This document shows, piece after piece, positions 26,589 through 35,871 of a stretch of DNA of 64,000 nt. The notes under the pieces were generated by a model, which worked only from the letters and a program-made list of their open reading frames with translations, made no database searches and had not been told where the DNA came from. A program made the translations under genes and the position numbers. The stretch is taken from NCBI RefSeq assembly GCF_002210095.1, contig NZ_AQQR01000001.1, positions 372,001 to 436,000 on the forward strand, in the 5' to 3' direction. Each line of letters starts with the position of its first letter. Within the stretch, counting starts at the first letter, position 1. Origin of the DNA: Marinibacterium profundimaris (GTDB lineage: Bacteria; Pseudomonadota; Alphaproteobacteria; Rhodobacterales; Rhodobacteraceae).

Positions 26589-27761
26589 CTATCCTGCTCG
26601 TTCCGCCATCACGTTCCGGGCGCATTGCCGTGCGAGATGGTCCGTTCGGGTGACGTTATCAAGGGTCATCGCGGCATCGACAACATCCGTGTCCGCGTCA
26701 AGCCGGGTCAGGACCTCCTCCACGACCTCTGCCATACCGGTGAAGCTGACGCGTCCCTCTATGAAGTGATCGAGCGCCTGCTCCTTGGCCGCGTTGAACA
26801 CCGCACCGGCCAGCCCGCCGCGTTCCATCGCCTGCCGCGCCAGTTTCAGCGCCGGATATCGCTCGGGCTCGGGCGTGCGGAAGGACAGCGACCCGATGCG
26901 GGCGAGATCCAGACGTTCCACCGGCAGGCCCTGCCGTTCGGGCCAATGCAGCGCGTAGCCGATCGCGTGGCGCATGTCCGCCGGGCCGACATGGGCCATC
27001 AGCGCGCCGTCACGGAACCCCACCAGCGCATGGATCATGGATTCGGGGTGGACCACGACCTCGATCATCTCCGGCGGAACTCCAAAGAATTCACGTGTTT
27101 CAATGACTTCCATCGCCTTGTTGAACATCGAAGCGCTGTCGATAGTAATGCGCTGCCCCATGTCCCAATTCGGATGGGTGGAGGCCTCGGACAGGCTGGC
27201 GCGGCCAAGGTCCTCGATCGGCCAGTCGCGGAAGGCCCCGCCGCTGGCGGTCAGGATGATGCGTTCGACCGCGTCCATATCCTCGCCCCTCAGCGCCTGG
27301 AAGATCGCCGAATGCTCGCTGTCCACGGGCAGGATCCGCGCACCGTTGCGGCGGGCCGTCTCAAGGATCAGCCCGCCGGCACAGACCAGCGATTCCTTGT
27401 TGGCGAGCGCCAGCGTCGTGCCTGTGCGCAGGGCGGCAAGCCCGGGCGCCAGCCCGGCGGCGCCGACGATGGCCGACATCACCCAGTCCGCCGGCCGCTC
27501 CGCCGCCTCGCAGAGGGCGGCGGCCCCGGCCGCGGCCTCGACCCCGGATCCCTCCAGTGCCGCGCGCAGATCGTCCAGACACTCGTCATGGGCGGTGACG
27601 GCGATCTCGGCCTTCAGCCGCCGCGCGTCATGGGCCAGCTGCGCGATGTTGCGCCCGCCGGTCAGGGCGACCACGTCATACGCCTCGGGCGCGCGCGCGA
27701 TAAGATCGATTGTGTTCTGTCCGATGGAGCCGGTGGCTCCGAGTATGCTGACCCGTCTCAA
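26589..27761 (-). CDS. dxr: 1-deoxy-D-xylulose 5-phosphate reductoisomerase
   Basis: Second step of the MEP isoprenoid pathway, making MEP from DXP with NADPH. The 390-residue protein has the N-terminal nucleotide-binding SILGATGSIGQNTIDLI, ALANKESLVCAGGL, metal-binding LPVDSEHSAIFQAL, TASGGAFRDWP and the HPNWDMGQRITIDSASMFNKAMEVIE signature. The start is probably TTG at 27761 (MRRVSILG), preceded by AGAGG; an ATG at 27818 would overlap cdsA by 41 bases and add a non-family tail. It feeds UppS, encoded two genes upstream. Confidence 0.95.
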   Translation of the reverse strand: MRRVSILGATGSIGQNTIDLIARAPEAYDVVALTGGRNIAQLAHDARRLKAEIAVTAHDECLDDLRAALEGSGVEAAAGAAALCEAAERPADWVMSAIVGAAGLAPGLAALRTGTTLALANKESLVCAGGLILETARRNGARILPVDSEHSAIFQALRGEDMDAVERIILTASGGAFRDWPIEDLGRASLSEASTHPNWDMGQRITIDSASMFNKAMEVIETREFFGVPPEMIEVVVHPESMIHALVGFRDGALMAHVGPADMRHAIGYALHWPERQGLPVERLDLARIGSLSFRTPEPERYPALKLARQAMERGGLAGAVFNAAKEQALDHFIEGRVSFTGMAEVVEEVLTRLDADTDVVDAAMTLDNVTRTDHLARQCARNVMAERAG

Positions 27762-27777
27762 GCGATCCGACCTCTGT

Positions 27778-28566
27778 TCAGGGACCCGGCGGATATCCTG
27801 TCGTCTGCATGACCGCAAGCACCAGGGCCGAGGCGGCGATCATCCCGTCGAACCGGTCGAAGACACCGCCATGACCCGGCAGCAGGTTCGAGGAATCCTT
27901 GACCCCGGCGCGGCGTTTCACCGCGCTCTGCGCCAGATCCCCGGCCTGCGAGGCAACCGAGGTCGCCACCGAGAGCACCGCAAGCCAGGCGCCTGCCCCG
28001 AGCACGCCCATGAAGGCCAGGCCCACGAACGCCGCCGCGATCCAGCCGGCCGAGGTGCCTGACCAGGTCTTCTTGGGGCTCACCCGCGGCCACAGCTTCG
28101 GCCCGCCGATCAGCCGGCCGGCGAAATAGCCCGCGATATCGGTCGCGGCGACCACGCAGATCAGCCAGGCCATCCACATCATCCCGAAGCTGTCGCGGAC
28201 CGAGCTCATCCCGAAGGAGGCCACGAGGATCAGCAGCAGGAACGGAATGAAGATGCGGCGCTGCTCTGGCAGGGCGAACCAGCCAACGACCACCGGAACC
28301 AGAAGCGTGGGCACAACGGCGGCCGCCGGTCCCCAGATCGCGCAGTAGCCGGCCAGCCCCGTGGCCGCGCCGGTCTGCAGGGCAAAGCCGCGCTGGCCCG
28401 GCGCCAGCATCGCGGCCAGTTCCCAGGCGATCAACCCGCTGAGGATTGCAACGAAGGTGATGAAGACCCAGCCACCGGCCCAGACCGCGCCCAGACCGAC
28501 GCAAGCCATCACGAGCCCCGTCGCCACGCGCAGGGCCAGGTCGGACCAGCGCCCCGATCCGCTCAC
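27778..28566 (-). CDS. cdsA: Phosphatidate cytidylyltransferase
   Basis: Makes CDP-diacylglycerol, precursor of all membrane phospholipids. The 262-residue polytopic membrane protein (about seven to eight helices) carries the CdsA signature SAVKRRAGVKDSSNLLPGHGGVFDRFDG near the C-terminus and DIAGYFAGRLIGGPKLWPRVSPKKTWSG before it. Its ATG overlaps the uppS stop by 4 bases, giving tight coupling. Confidence 0.95.
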   Translation of the reverse strand: MSGSGRWSDLALRVATGLVMACVGLGAVWAGGWVFITFVAILSGLIAWELAAMLAPGQRGFALQTGAATGLAGYCAIWGPAAAVVPTLLVPVVVGWFALPEQRRIFIPFLLLILVASFGMSSVRDSFGMMWMAWLICVVAATDIAGYFAGRLIGGPKLWPRVSPKKTWSGTSAGWIAAAFVGLAFMGVLGAGAWLAVLSVATSVASQAGDLAQSAVKRRAGVKDSSNLLPGHGGVFDRFDGMIAASALVLAVMQTTGYPPGP

Positions 28567-29306
28567 GCCCTTACGGCCCCGAAGCGGCGGTCGCGCGCTC
28601 CGTAGTTGCGGCAGAGGCGAGCGAGTTCTTCGGGGCTGAAATCGGGCCAGAGCGTATCGACGAATTCGTATTCGGCATAGGCCGACTGCCAGAGCAGAAA
28701 GTTCGAGATCCGCGCCTCGCCGCTGGTGCGGATGACGAGATCGGGATCGGGCAGAACGCGGGTGTCGAGATAGCGCGTCAGCGTCTCCTCGTTGACATCC
28801 TCGGGGTCCAGCTGTCCCTGCGCCACGTCGCGGGCCAGCAGCTTGGTGGCGCGCGCCACCTCGTCGCGGCTACCGTAGTTCAGCGCGATGGTCAGGTGGA
28901 CCTTGTCATTGCTGCGGGTCATCTCTTCCAGCCCGCGCATCAGATCCACCAGCTTGGGATCCAGGCGGTCGCGGTCGCCGATGAAGCGCACGCGCACCCC
29001 TTCGGAGTAGAGATCCTTTGTCTCCTTCGCGATGTAGCGGCGAAACAGGCTCATCAGCCCGGCCACCTCGACCTGGGTACGTTTCCAGTTCTCCGTCGAG
29101 AAGGCGAAGATCGTCAGGTACTTGACGCCCAGGTCCGGGCAGGCGCGGACCACTTCGCGCACCCGCCGCGCGCCGGCATGGTGCCCGAACAGCCGCGGCC
29201 GGCCCCGGGCCTGAGCCCAGCGGCCGTTTCCGTCCATGATGATGGCGACGTGGCGGGGGCCGCCCGTGAGGACGGGCTCCGTCGTCGTATCCGCAGCTGG
29301 CGACAT
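28563..29306 (-). CDS. uppS: Undecaprenyl diphosphate synthase
   Basis: Cis-prenyltransferase that makes the C55 lipid carrier for peptidoglycan and O-antigen. The 247-residue protein has HVAIIMDGNGRWAQARG (catalytic Asp25), GHHAGARRVREVV, YLTIFAFSTENWKR and the C-terminal DPDLVIRTSGEARISNFLLWQSAYAEYEF signature. The ATG at 29306 is used here; a GTG at 29318 that overlaps the frr stop is also possible and would add four residues. It stands between frr and cdsA in the usual order. Confidence 0.95.
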   Translation of the reverse strand: MSPAADTTTEPVLTGGPRHVAIIMDGNGRWAQARGRPRLFGHHAGARRVREVVRACPDLGVKYLTIFAFSTENWKRTQVEVAGLMSLFRRYIAKETKDLYSEGVRVRFIGDRDRLDPKLVDLMRGLEEMTRSNDKVHLTIALNYGSRDEVARATKLLARDVAQGQLDPEDVNEETLTRYLDTRVLPDPDLVIRTSGEARISNFLLWQSAYAEYEFVDTLWPDFSPEELARLCRNYGARDRRFGAVRA

Positions 29307-29314
29307 CGGCCGGG

Positions 29315-29878
29315 TCACACCTGCATGATTTCGGCTTGCTTGGTCTCGAGCGCCTCGTCGACCGCAGCGATCATCTTGTTCGTCAGGTCCTGCACTTCGC
29401 TCTCCCAGAACTTCTGATCGTCTTCCGACATGCCGTCGGCCTTGGCCTTCTTGATCTGGTCCATGCCGTCGCGGCGCACGTTGCGGATCGAGACGCGGGC
29501 GTGTTCGGCATATTGGCCGGCGACCTTGGTCAGATCGCGGCGGCGTTCCTCGTTCAGCTCGGGGATCGGCAGCATGATGATGGTGCCATTGAGCTGGGGG
29601 TTGATGCCCAGGCCCGACTCGCGGATCGCCTTTTCCACCTTGCCGACCAGCGACTTGTCCCAGACATTGATGGTAACCATGCGCGGCTCGGGCACGTTCA
29701 CCGTGCCCACCTGGTTGATCGGGGTGGACGCGCCGTAGGCGTCGACCATCACCGGCTCAAGCATCGAGGCCGAGGCCCGCCCGGTCCGCAGCGATGCGAA
29801 TTCGGTTCTCAGGTTGGCCATGGCCCCGTCCATGCGGCGCTGTAGATCATCGGTATCGAGTTCGAAATCTTCCGACAT
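29315..29878 (-). CDS. frr: Ribosome recycling factor
   Basis: Splits post-termination ribosomes together with EF-G. The 187-residue protein has the two-domain L-shape pattern: [30 protein letters not shown], then [56 protein letters not shown] and the long C-terminal helix. AAGGAG precedes the ATG at 29878; a longer frame reads as non-family sequence. First gene of the uppS-side block; 296 bases separate it from pyrH. Confidence 0.97.
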   Translation of the reverse strand: MSEDFELDTDDLQRRMDGAMANLRTEFASLRTGRASASMLEPVMVDAYGASTPINQVGTVNVPEPRMVTINVWDKSLVGKVEKAIRESGLGINPQLNGTIIMLPIPELNEERRRDLTKVAGQYAEHARVSIRNVRRDGMDQIKKAKADGMSEDDQKFWESEVQDLTNKMIAAVDEALETKQAEIMQV

Positions 29879-30174
29879 GCTGCCCGCTCCTTCCTCGTGT
29901 GGCTTTTTGGCGTCTATAGCTGTTTCCGGCAGGGCTTGTATAGGCTTGGCGTTCGCGTCAGCGTTGCACGGCCACCCGCCCCGCCCCGGCGGCAAGCCAG
30001 GGTCCGTCCGGGACAGGATTGGCGTGTGCTGGCGAACGCGATCCGGCGACGCCGCAGCCGCGCCCGCCCTGCCGACCAGCGCCATGGGCAGTCATGGGCA
30101 CAGCGCTGCGAAGCGTCCGGCATCGTGCAGCCAGGGCCCGGCCGGGTCCTTGCCCCCGGGCCCCGCGCGACGGA
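29879..30174 (-). other. Intergenic stretch between pyrH and frr
   Basis: No convincing gene. On the leftward strand GGGCCCGG can pair with CCGGGCCC just after the pyrH stop (about 30138-30170), without a T-tract, and AT-richer sequence near 29905-29950 (with TATACA- and TATAGA-like words) may hold an frr promoter. Nothing more specific is seen. Confidence 0.4.
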
Positions 30175-30954
30175 TCAGCCCGCCACCTTCGTGTAGGTCC
30201 CTTCACCGGCGAGGATCCCCTTGAACCCGCCCGGCTCGTCCAGCGCGAAGACGATGATCGGCAGATCGTTGTCGCGGGCCAGCGCGAAGGCCGAGGCATC
30301 CATGACCTTGAGGTTCTTCAGCAGCGCCTCGTCGTAGGTGATGTTGTCGTAACGCACCGCGTCGGCGTGTTTCTTGGGGTCCTTGTCATAGACCCCGTCG
30401 ACCTGCTTGCCCATGAAGATCGCCTCGCAGGACATCTCGTTCGCGCGCAGGGTCGCCGCCGTGTCGGTGGTGAAATACGGGTTGCCGGTGCCGGCGGCAA
30501 AGATGCAGACCCGCTTCTTTTCCAGGTGGCGCACCGCCCGGCGGCGGATGTAGGGCTCCGCCACCTCGTCCATCCGGATGGCCGAGATCACGCGCGTGTG
30601 GATCTGAAGCGCCTCCAGCGCCGCCTGCATCGCCAGCGCGTTCATCACGGTGGCCAGCATGCCCATGTAGTCGGCGGTTGTCCGCTCCATCCCCTGGGCC
30701 GAACCCTGCAATCCGCGGAAGATGTTGCCGCCGCCGATCACCATGCAGATCTCGACGCCCATTTCCTGGACCGATTGCACCTCTTCGGCGATGCGGCGCA
30801 CGGTCGGCGGATGCAGGCCGTAGCCCTGGTCGCCCATCAGCGCCTCACCGGAGATCTTCAGCATGACCCTCCGGTACTTGGCCTTCGGATCGACCGGAGG
30901 CTTTCCGGACCCCGCTTTCTGTTGTGTCGCATCTGCGGGTCTGGGAAGGGTCAT
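30175..30954 (-). CDS. pyrH: UMP kinase
   Basis: Phosphorylates UMP to UDP in pyrimidine nucleotide synthesis. The 259-residue protein has the amino acid kinase-family fold: [18 protein letters not shown], the IGGGNIFRG loop, [21 protein letters not shown], and [18 protein letters not shown]-like segment ([22 protein letters not shown]), then [11 protein letters not shown]. It is about 20 residues longer at the N-terminus than the Escherichia coli enzyme because of a Lys/Pro-rich lead. GCGGAG precedes the ATG at 30954. It is divergent from miaA. Confidence 0.96.
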   Translation of the reverse strand: MTLPRPADATQQKAGSGKPPVDPKAKYRRVMLKISGEALMGDQGYGLHPPTVRRIAEEVQSVQEMGVEICMVIGGGNIFRGLQGSAQGMERTTADYMGMLATVMNALAMQAALEALQIHTRVISAIRMDEVAEPYIRRRAVRHLEKKRVCIFAAGTGNPYFTTDTAATLRANEMSCEAIFMGKQVDGVYDKDPKKHADAVRYDNITYDEALLKNLKVMDASAFALARDNDLPIIVFALDEPGGFKGILAGEGTYTKVAG

Positions 30955-31058
30955 GTTGCGCTCCGCGTCGGGCCGGGTAAAGTCGCGTGCAAAATGGAGC
31001 AATCCGTGCCGAGGATCAATGCGATAGACCGGGCCGTCGCGCAGGACGCGGTCCGGAC

Positions 31059-31940
31059 GTGACCGCCCTGCCCGACATTCCCGAAACTGCCTGCGTTCTG
31101 ATCGCCGGGCCGACCGCCTCGGGCAAGTCCGCGCTGGCGCTGGAGATCGCGGCAAGTCACGGCGGTGTCGTGATAAATGCCGATGCCAGCCAGGTTTACG
31201 GCTGCTGGCGGGTGATCACCGCCCGCCCCTCGGCCGAGGAAGAGGCGCGCGTGCCCCATGCGCTTTACGGCCATGTCGACTGGCGCGAAACCTACTCCGC
31301 CGGCGCCTGGCTGCGCGACATCTCGCCTCTTGTCGCGGCTTTCCGCGCCGGCACCGGCCCGCGGCCGATCGTGACCGGGGGCACCGGCCTTTATTTCCGG
31401 ACCCTGACACGGGGCATGGCCGAGATCCCCCCGACCCCGCCAGAGGTCCGCGCCGAGGGCGACGCCCTGTCCCCCGAGGCGATGATCGCCGCTCTCGACC
31501 CGCAGACGCGCGACCGGATCGACCTGCGCAATCCCGCCCGGGTTCAGCGCGCCTGGGAGGTGCAGCGCGCCACCGGCCGGGGCCTCGCCGCCTGGCAGGA
31601 CGATACCCCGCCCCCGTTGCTGCCGCTGTCCCAGGCCGTTCCCATCGTCGTCGACGCGGACAAGGCGTGGCTCGAGGCGCGCATCCGCCGCCGGTTCGAC
31701 CTGATGCTGGAGCAGGGCGCGCTGGACGAAGTCCGGGCCATGCGGCCCCATTACGATCCCGCCCTGCCCGCTTTCCGGGCAATCGGCGTGCCCGAGCTTG
31801 TCGCGCTGCTGGATGGCGAGATCCCGCTTGACGCGGCGCGCGAACGTGCCAGCGTCGCCACACGCCAGTTTGCCAAACGTCAGCGCACGTGGTTTCGTTC
31901 GAACATGTCGGACTGGCACCGCTACCGGCCCGCCGATTGA
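31059..31940 (+). CDS. miaA: tRNA dimethylallyltransferase
   Basis: Adds the dimethylallyl group to A37 of tRNAs reading UNN codons. The 293-residue protein has the P-loop [15 protein letters not shown], the substrate motif [25 protein letters not shown], and the C-terminal [15 protein letters not shown] and [15 protein letters not shown] signatures. The start is probably GTG at 31059 (VTALPDIPE); no ATG exists in a sensible position and a GTG at 30987 would add 24 non-family residues. The Shine-Dalgarno is weak. Its substrate comes from the MEP pathway enzyme encoded nearby (dxr). Confidence 0.93.
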   Translation: MTALPDIPETACVLIAGPTASGKSALALEIAASHGGVVINADASQVYGCWRVITARPSAEEEARVPHALYGHVDWRETYSAGAWLRDISPLVAAFRAGTGPRPIVTGGTGLYFRTLTRGMAEIPPTPPEVRAEGDALSPEAMIAALDPQTRDRIDLRNPARVQRAWEVQRATGRGLAAWQDDTPPPLLPLSQAVPIVVDADKAWLEARIRRRFDLMLEQGALDEVRAMRPHYDPALPAFRAIGVPELVALLDGEIPLDAARERASVATRQFAKRQRTWFRSNMSDWHRYRPAD

Positions 31941-32006
31941 GGCGGCCCGCCCCGCGCGAGCCGGCCACGCCAGCGCAAAGCAAAACGCAGCCAGACACCG
32001 GGACCC

Positions 32007-32837
32007 ATGTTCCACTATACTGCACATGATCCGCCCCATCAGGAGATCGAGGTTCTCAGCCTCGCCCAGCTGGTCCGCGACGGATCCTGGCGGCTGGGGC
32101 TGGCGCATGACCGGCCCGATCACCTGCTGATCTGGATCACCCGCGGCCAGGGCGTCGGGCTGATCGACGGCGCCCGGCGGGGGCTGGGGCTGCACAACGC
32201 GCTCTTCATTCCCGCCCGCACGCTGTTCTCGCTCGATCTCAACCGGCAGGTCTTTGGCCACGCGGTGGTGATTCCGGAACGCGCCGCACCCTCGCTGCCG
32301 GCCGCGCTGCATCACCTGCGTATTCGCGACGCGCAGGCCCAGGCCGACCTGACCGCCCTCTTCGAGGCGATCTGCCGCGAACAGGCCGCCTATCGCCCGC
32401 TGCGCCAGGCCGCGATGGCCGCCCATGTCGAGCTGATGTCGATCTGGCTGCAGCGGCAGGTGGAAAGCGGCGCCGACAGCCTGCCGCGGCCCACCGCGGC
32501 GCAGCGGCTGTCGCGCGCCTATTGCGCGCGGCTGGTGTCGCACTATGCCTCGGGTGCCAGCCTGACCGAACACGCGACCTTCCTGAACGTGACGTCGGCG
32601 CATCTGACCCGGGTCTGCAAGACCGAGATCGGCAAGACCGCAAGCGCGCTTCTGAGCGAACGGCTGCTGCATGCCGCACGGCGCCTTCTGTCGGACACGG
32701 ACATGCCCGCCAAGGATGTCGCAAGCCATCTTGGATTCGGCAGCGCCGCCTATTTTACCCGTTTCATCCAACATCATACGCAAAGCAGCCCGATCCAGCT
32801 GCGGCGCAGCGCGCGGTCCCGGGTGCAATCCGGTTGA
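32007..32837 (+). CDS. AraC-family transcriptional regulator
   Basis: A 276-residue regulator with an N-terminal cupin-like sensing half (about 1-150; LLIWITRGQGVGLIDGARRG, LHNALFIPARTLFSL) and a C-terminal AraC/XylS double helix-turn-helix (about 175-265; LTEHATFLNVTSAHLTRVCKTEIGKTASALLSERLLHAARRLLSDTDMPAKDVASHLGFGSAAYFTRFIQ). The family's AYFxRxFxxxxGxxPxxxR ending is recognisable. It lies directly before a peptide-type ABC importer operon on the same strand, about 200 bases away, and direct repeats lie in that gap, so it may regulate that operon. The effector is unknown. Confidence 0.9.
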   Translation: MFHYTAHDPPHQEIEVLSLAQLVRDGSWRLGLAHDRPDHLLIWITRGQGVGLIDGARRGLGLHNALFIPARTLFSLDLNRQVFGHAVVIPERAAPSLPAALHHLRIRDAQAQADLTALFEAICREQAAYRPLRQAAMAAHVELMSIWLQRQVESGADSLPRPTAAQRLSRAYCARLVSHYASGASLTEHATFLNVTSAHLTRVCKTEIGKTASALLSERLLHAARRLLSDTDMPAKDVASHLGFGSAAYFTRFIQHHTQSSPIQLRRSARSRVQSG

Positions 32838-32870
32838 TGTCGCGATCAGACAGCGGTTATGTCGGTTTTG

Positions 32871-32897
32871 TGCATTCAACCTTCGGTTTGCTGCATT
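32871..32897 (+). promoter_or_regulatory. TGCATT direct repeats 21 bp apart upstream of the ABC operon
   Basis: TGCATTCAAC (from 32871) and TGCATTGACG (from 32892) are repeated in the same orientation two helical turns apart, a typical AraC-family operator layout, 140-170 bases before the solute-binding-protein gene. A third GCATT follows at 32901. A TTGACG word in the second repeat could be a -35. Confidence 0.35.
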
Positions 32898-33039
32898 GAC
32901 GCATTGGGCAAAACCGTGCCGAATGCCTGTCGAAGGGGCCGGCCCGGACACGCCGGGCCGCCTGGAACGGGACTGAACCAGACGCGCCCCCTGAAGGGCC
33001 GCGGATAGATCCGACATATTGTATCGCAGGGAGATACAC

Positions 33040-34704
33040 ATGACAGACGAGACCATCACCGGTGACACCGTGCACTGGGCGGCCGAGATGCATGCCGAGG
33101 AATACCGCGCAGGACAGCTTAGCCGCCGCGAGTTCCTGACCCGGGCCACGATGTACGGTGTCGGCGCCGCCGCAGCCTATGGCATGATCGGCCTGCCGGC
33201 CCCGGCCCGCGCCGAGGCCCACGCCCAGGACGGTGGCACGCTGCGCGTGCAGATGTCGGTCCGGGGGCTGAAGGATCCGCGCGCCTACGACTGGTCCGAG
33301 ATGTCCAACCAGACCCGCGGCACGCTGGAATACCTCGTCGAATACGAATCCGACGGGACATTCCGCGGCATGCTGCTGGAGGGATGGGAGATCAACGACG
33401 ACGCCACCGTCTATACGTTGAAGGTGCGCCCCGGCGTGACGTGGAGCAATGGCGACGCGTTCACCGCCGATGACGTCGCGCGCAACATCGCGTTGTGGTG
33501 CGACCGCGACATGGAAGGCAATTCGATGGCCGGCCGCTTTGGCACGATCATCGACGAGGACACCGGCAAGGTGATGGATGGCGCGGTCGAGGTGATCGAC
33601 CCGCTGACGGTGCAGCTGAACCTGCCCAAGCCCGACATTTCGCTGATTGCCGGCATGTCCGACTACCCGGCCGCCGTGGTGCATTCGTCCTTCCAGACCG
33701 ACGATTTCACCGCCAACATCGGCACCGGCCCCTACCTGATCGAAGAGCTGGAAGTGGGCGTGAAATGCACGCTTGTCCGGAACCCCGATCACACCTGGTG
33801 GGGCACCGAGGTCTATGGCGGCCCCTATCTGGACCGGATCGAATACATCGACTTCGGCACCGACCCGTCCTCGTGGCTGGCGGCACTGGAATCCGACGAG
33901 GTCGACATGGTTCATGAATCCGTGGGTGAATTCATCGACGTGATGGATGCGCTCGGCTTCGTGAAGTCCGAGGTCGTGACCATGAGTACCCTGGTGATCC
34001 GGCCCAACCAGCTGGCCGAGGTCGACGGGATGAAACCCTATGCCGACAAGCGCGTGCGCAAGGCGATCCAGATGGCCGTGGACAATGCCGTCTGCCTGGA
34101 ACTGGGTTATGGCGACCGCGGCGTGGTGGCCGAGAACCACCATGTCGGCCCGATCCATCCCGAATATGCCGAGCTTCCGCCGCAAACCCCCGATCCCGAG
34201 GCCGCCCGCGCGCTGATGGAAGAGGCGGGGATGATGGATTTCGAACACGAGATCATCTCGATCGACGACGACTGGCGCAAGAACACCACCGACGCCGTGG
34301 CGGCCCAGCTCCGCGACGCGGGCTTCAACGTCAAGCGGACGGTCCTGCCCGGTTCGACCTTCTGGAACGACTGGACCAAGTACCCGTTCAGCTCGACCAA
34401 CTGGAACCATCGTCCGCTGGGCGTGCAGATCTGGTCGCTGGCCTATCGCTCGGGCGAGGCCTGGAACGAATTCGGCTGGGAAAACGCGGAATTCGACGCC
34501 CTGCTGGAGGAAGCGCTGGCCATCGCCGATGCCGACAAGCGCCGCGAGATCGCAGCAAAAGGCGAGGCGCTGATCCAGGAAGAGGGCGTGACCATCCAGC
34601 CCTACTGGCGCTCTCTCTACCGCCACTACCGCGAGGGGCTCGTCGGCACCGAGCAGCACGTGGCCTTCGAACACCATCACTACAAATGGGGCCTCGCAAC
34701 CTAA
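33040..34704 (+). CDS. Peptide/nickel-type ABC transporter substrate-binding protein (Tat signal)
   Basis: A 554-residue SBP family 5 protein (DppA/OppA class). The N-terminus carries a twin-arginine motif SRREFL (28-33) followed by a hydrophobic stretch and an Ala-x-Ala site near PARA (about residue 58), so it is probably exported folded by Tat. The mature part has the family segments [39 protein letters not shown] and [15 protein letters not shown], and a C-terminal lobe. The substrate is unknown; peptides, opines or glycosides all use this class. GCAGGGAG before the ATG supports the start. A 10-bp hairpin follows, which usually protects and raises SBP mRNA over the permeases. Confidence 0.92.
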   Translation: MTDETITGDTVHWAAEMHAEEYRAGQLSRREFLTRATMYGVGAAAAYGMIGLPAPARAEAHAQDGGTLRVQMSVRGLKDPRAYDWSEMSNQTRGTLEYLVEYESDGTFRGMLLEGWEINDDATVYTLKVRPGVTWSNGDAFTADDVARNIALWCDRDMEGNSMAGRFGTIIDEDTGKVMDGAVEVIDPLTVQLNLPKPDISLIAGMSDYPAAVVHSSFQTDDFTANIGTGPYLIEELEVGVKCTLVRNPDHTWWGTEVYGGPYLDRIEYIDFGTDPSSWLAALESDEVDMVHESVGEFIDVMDALGFVKSEVVTMSTLVIRPNQLAEVDGMKPYADKRVRKAIQMAVDNAVCLELGYGDRGVVAENHHVGPIHPEYAELPPQTPDPEAARALMEEAGMMDFEHEIISIDDDWRKNTTDAVAAQLRDAGFNVKRTVLPGSTFWNDWTKYPFSSTNWNHRPLGVQIWSLAYRSGEAWNEFGWENAEFDALLEEALAIADADKRREIAAKGEALIQEEGVTIQPYWRSLYRHYREGLVGTEQHVAFEHHHYKWGLAT

Positions 34705-34716
34705 TCTGAGGTCCGG

Positions 34717-34741
34717 GGCCGGTCCCAAGGCGGGGCCGGCC
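34717..34741 (+). terminator. Intra-operon hairpin after the binding-protein gene
   Basis: Ten base pairs (34717-34726 with 34732-34741, one G-U) with a 5-base loop, 13 bases after the SBP stop and 70 before the first permease. Such stems partially terminate or stabilise SBP transcripts in ABC operons. Confidence 0.55.
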
Positions 34742-34814
34742 TCTTGCTTCACCGGCACTTTCGCAAGTTCCCGGGCCGAGAACGGTCCGGACCAGCCTGA
34801 CCGAAAGGGGCAAG

Positions 34815-35858
34815 ATGGGGTCCTTCATCCTGCGACGCGTGGGGGTGATGCTGCTGACGGCGCTCTGCCTGACGTTCATCGTCTTCTGCCTCACCAATCT
34901 TTACCCGAACCTGGAAAAACTGGCCAAGACCCAGGGCAACTTCCGCATGTCGGACGAGGACGTGGCCCGCTGGCTGGACAACAACGGCTACGGCGGGCCG
35001 ATGCTGGTGAAGTACGGCGAATGGCTGGGCGCCCTGCCCGGCTGGACCCGCGAGACCGAAGACGGGATGGACGGACGCTGCATCCGCGCCGCCGAGGATC
35101 CGACAGAGGCCCCGCGCTTCTGCGGGATCATCCAGGGCTACTGGGGCTATTCCACGGTCTTCAAGGAAGAGGTCGGCGGCATCGTCGCCAAACGGCTGGG
35201 GCTGACGGGCATCCTTATGTTCTGGGTGCTGGTGCTGATGGTGCCCTCGGCCCTTCTGATAGGCGTGCTGGCGGGCATGCGCGAGGGCTCGGTCACGGAC
35301 CGGACGCTGTCGACCTTCTCGATCATCACCACGGCGACGCCGGAATATGTCTCGGGCGTGATCTTCATCGCGGTCTTCACCTCGTCCACCGTGGGCCTGA
35401 GATGGTTCAAGGGCACCGCGACCTCGGCGATGGAGAACCCGACCTTCGAGAACTTCTTCCTGCCGGTGCTGACAATCTCGCTTTACGGCATGGGCTATAT
35501 CGCCCGGATGACCCGCGCCTCGATGGCCGAGGTCATGACGGCGCAATATATCCGCACCGCCCGGCTGAAGGGCGTGAGCTTTCCCAACATCGTGGTGAAA
35601 CACGCGCTCCGCAACGCGCTGATCGCCCCCTTCACCGTGATCATGCTGCAGGTGCCCTGGCTTCTGAACGGCGTGGTCATCGTCGAGACGCTGTTCAACT
35701 ACAAGGGCTTCGGCTGGACGCTGGTTCAGGCCGCCGGCAACAACGATATCGAGCTGCTTCTGGGCGTCTCGGTCGTTTCCGTCATCGTGGTGCTTCTGAC
35801 ACAGCTGATCTCGGACATCGGTTATGTCTACCTGAACCCGCGCATCCGGATTTCCTGA
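34815..35858 (+). CDS. ABC transporter permease (DppB-like)
   Basis: A 347-residue inner-membrane permease with six predicted helices. It starts FILRRVGVMLLTALCLTFIVFCLTN, typical of DppB/OppB, has a large periplasmic segment (about 45-130) after helix 1, and carries the EAA-type cytoplasmic loop YIRTARLKGVSFPNIVVKHALRNALIAP followed by the last two helices. AAAGGGG precedes the ATG. Second gene of the importer operon, 14 bases before the next permease. Confidence 0.93.
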   Translation: MGSFILRRVGVMLLTALCLTFIVFCLTNLYPNLEKLAKTQGNFRMSDEDVARWLDNNGYGGPMLVKYGEWLGALPGWTRETEDGMDGRCIRAAEDPTEAPRFCGIIQGYWGYSTVFKEEVGGIVAKRLGLTGILMFWVLVLMVPSALLIGVLAGMREGSVTDRTLSTFSIITTATPEYVSGVIFIAVFTSSTVGLRWFKGTATSAMENPTFENFFLPVLTISLYGMGYIARMTRASMAEVMTAQYIRTARLKGVSFPNIVVKHALRNALIAPFTVIMLQVPWLLNGVVIVETLFNYKGFGWTLVQAAGNNDIELLLGVSVVSVIVVLLTQLISDIGYVYLNPRIRIS

Positions 35859-35871
35859 GGAGGATGCGCTG

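Noticed and set aside
29879-30174. Extended N-terminus of frr or a gene between pyrH and frr
   Set aside because: The added sequence is unlike ribosome recycling factor, and the proper start has a strong ribosome-binding site.
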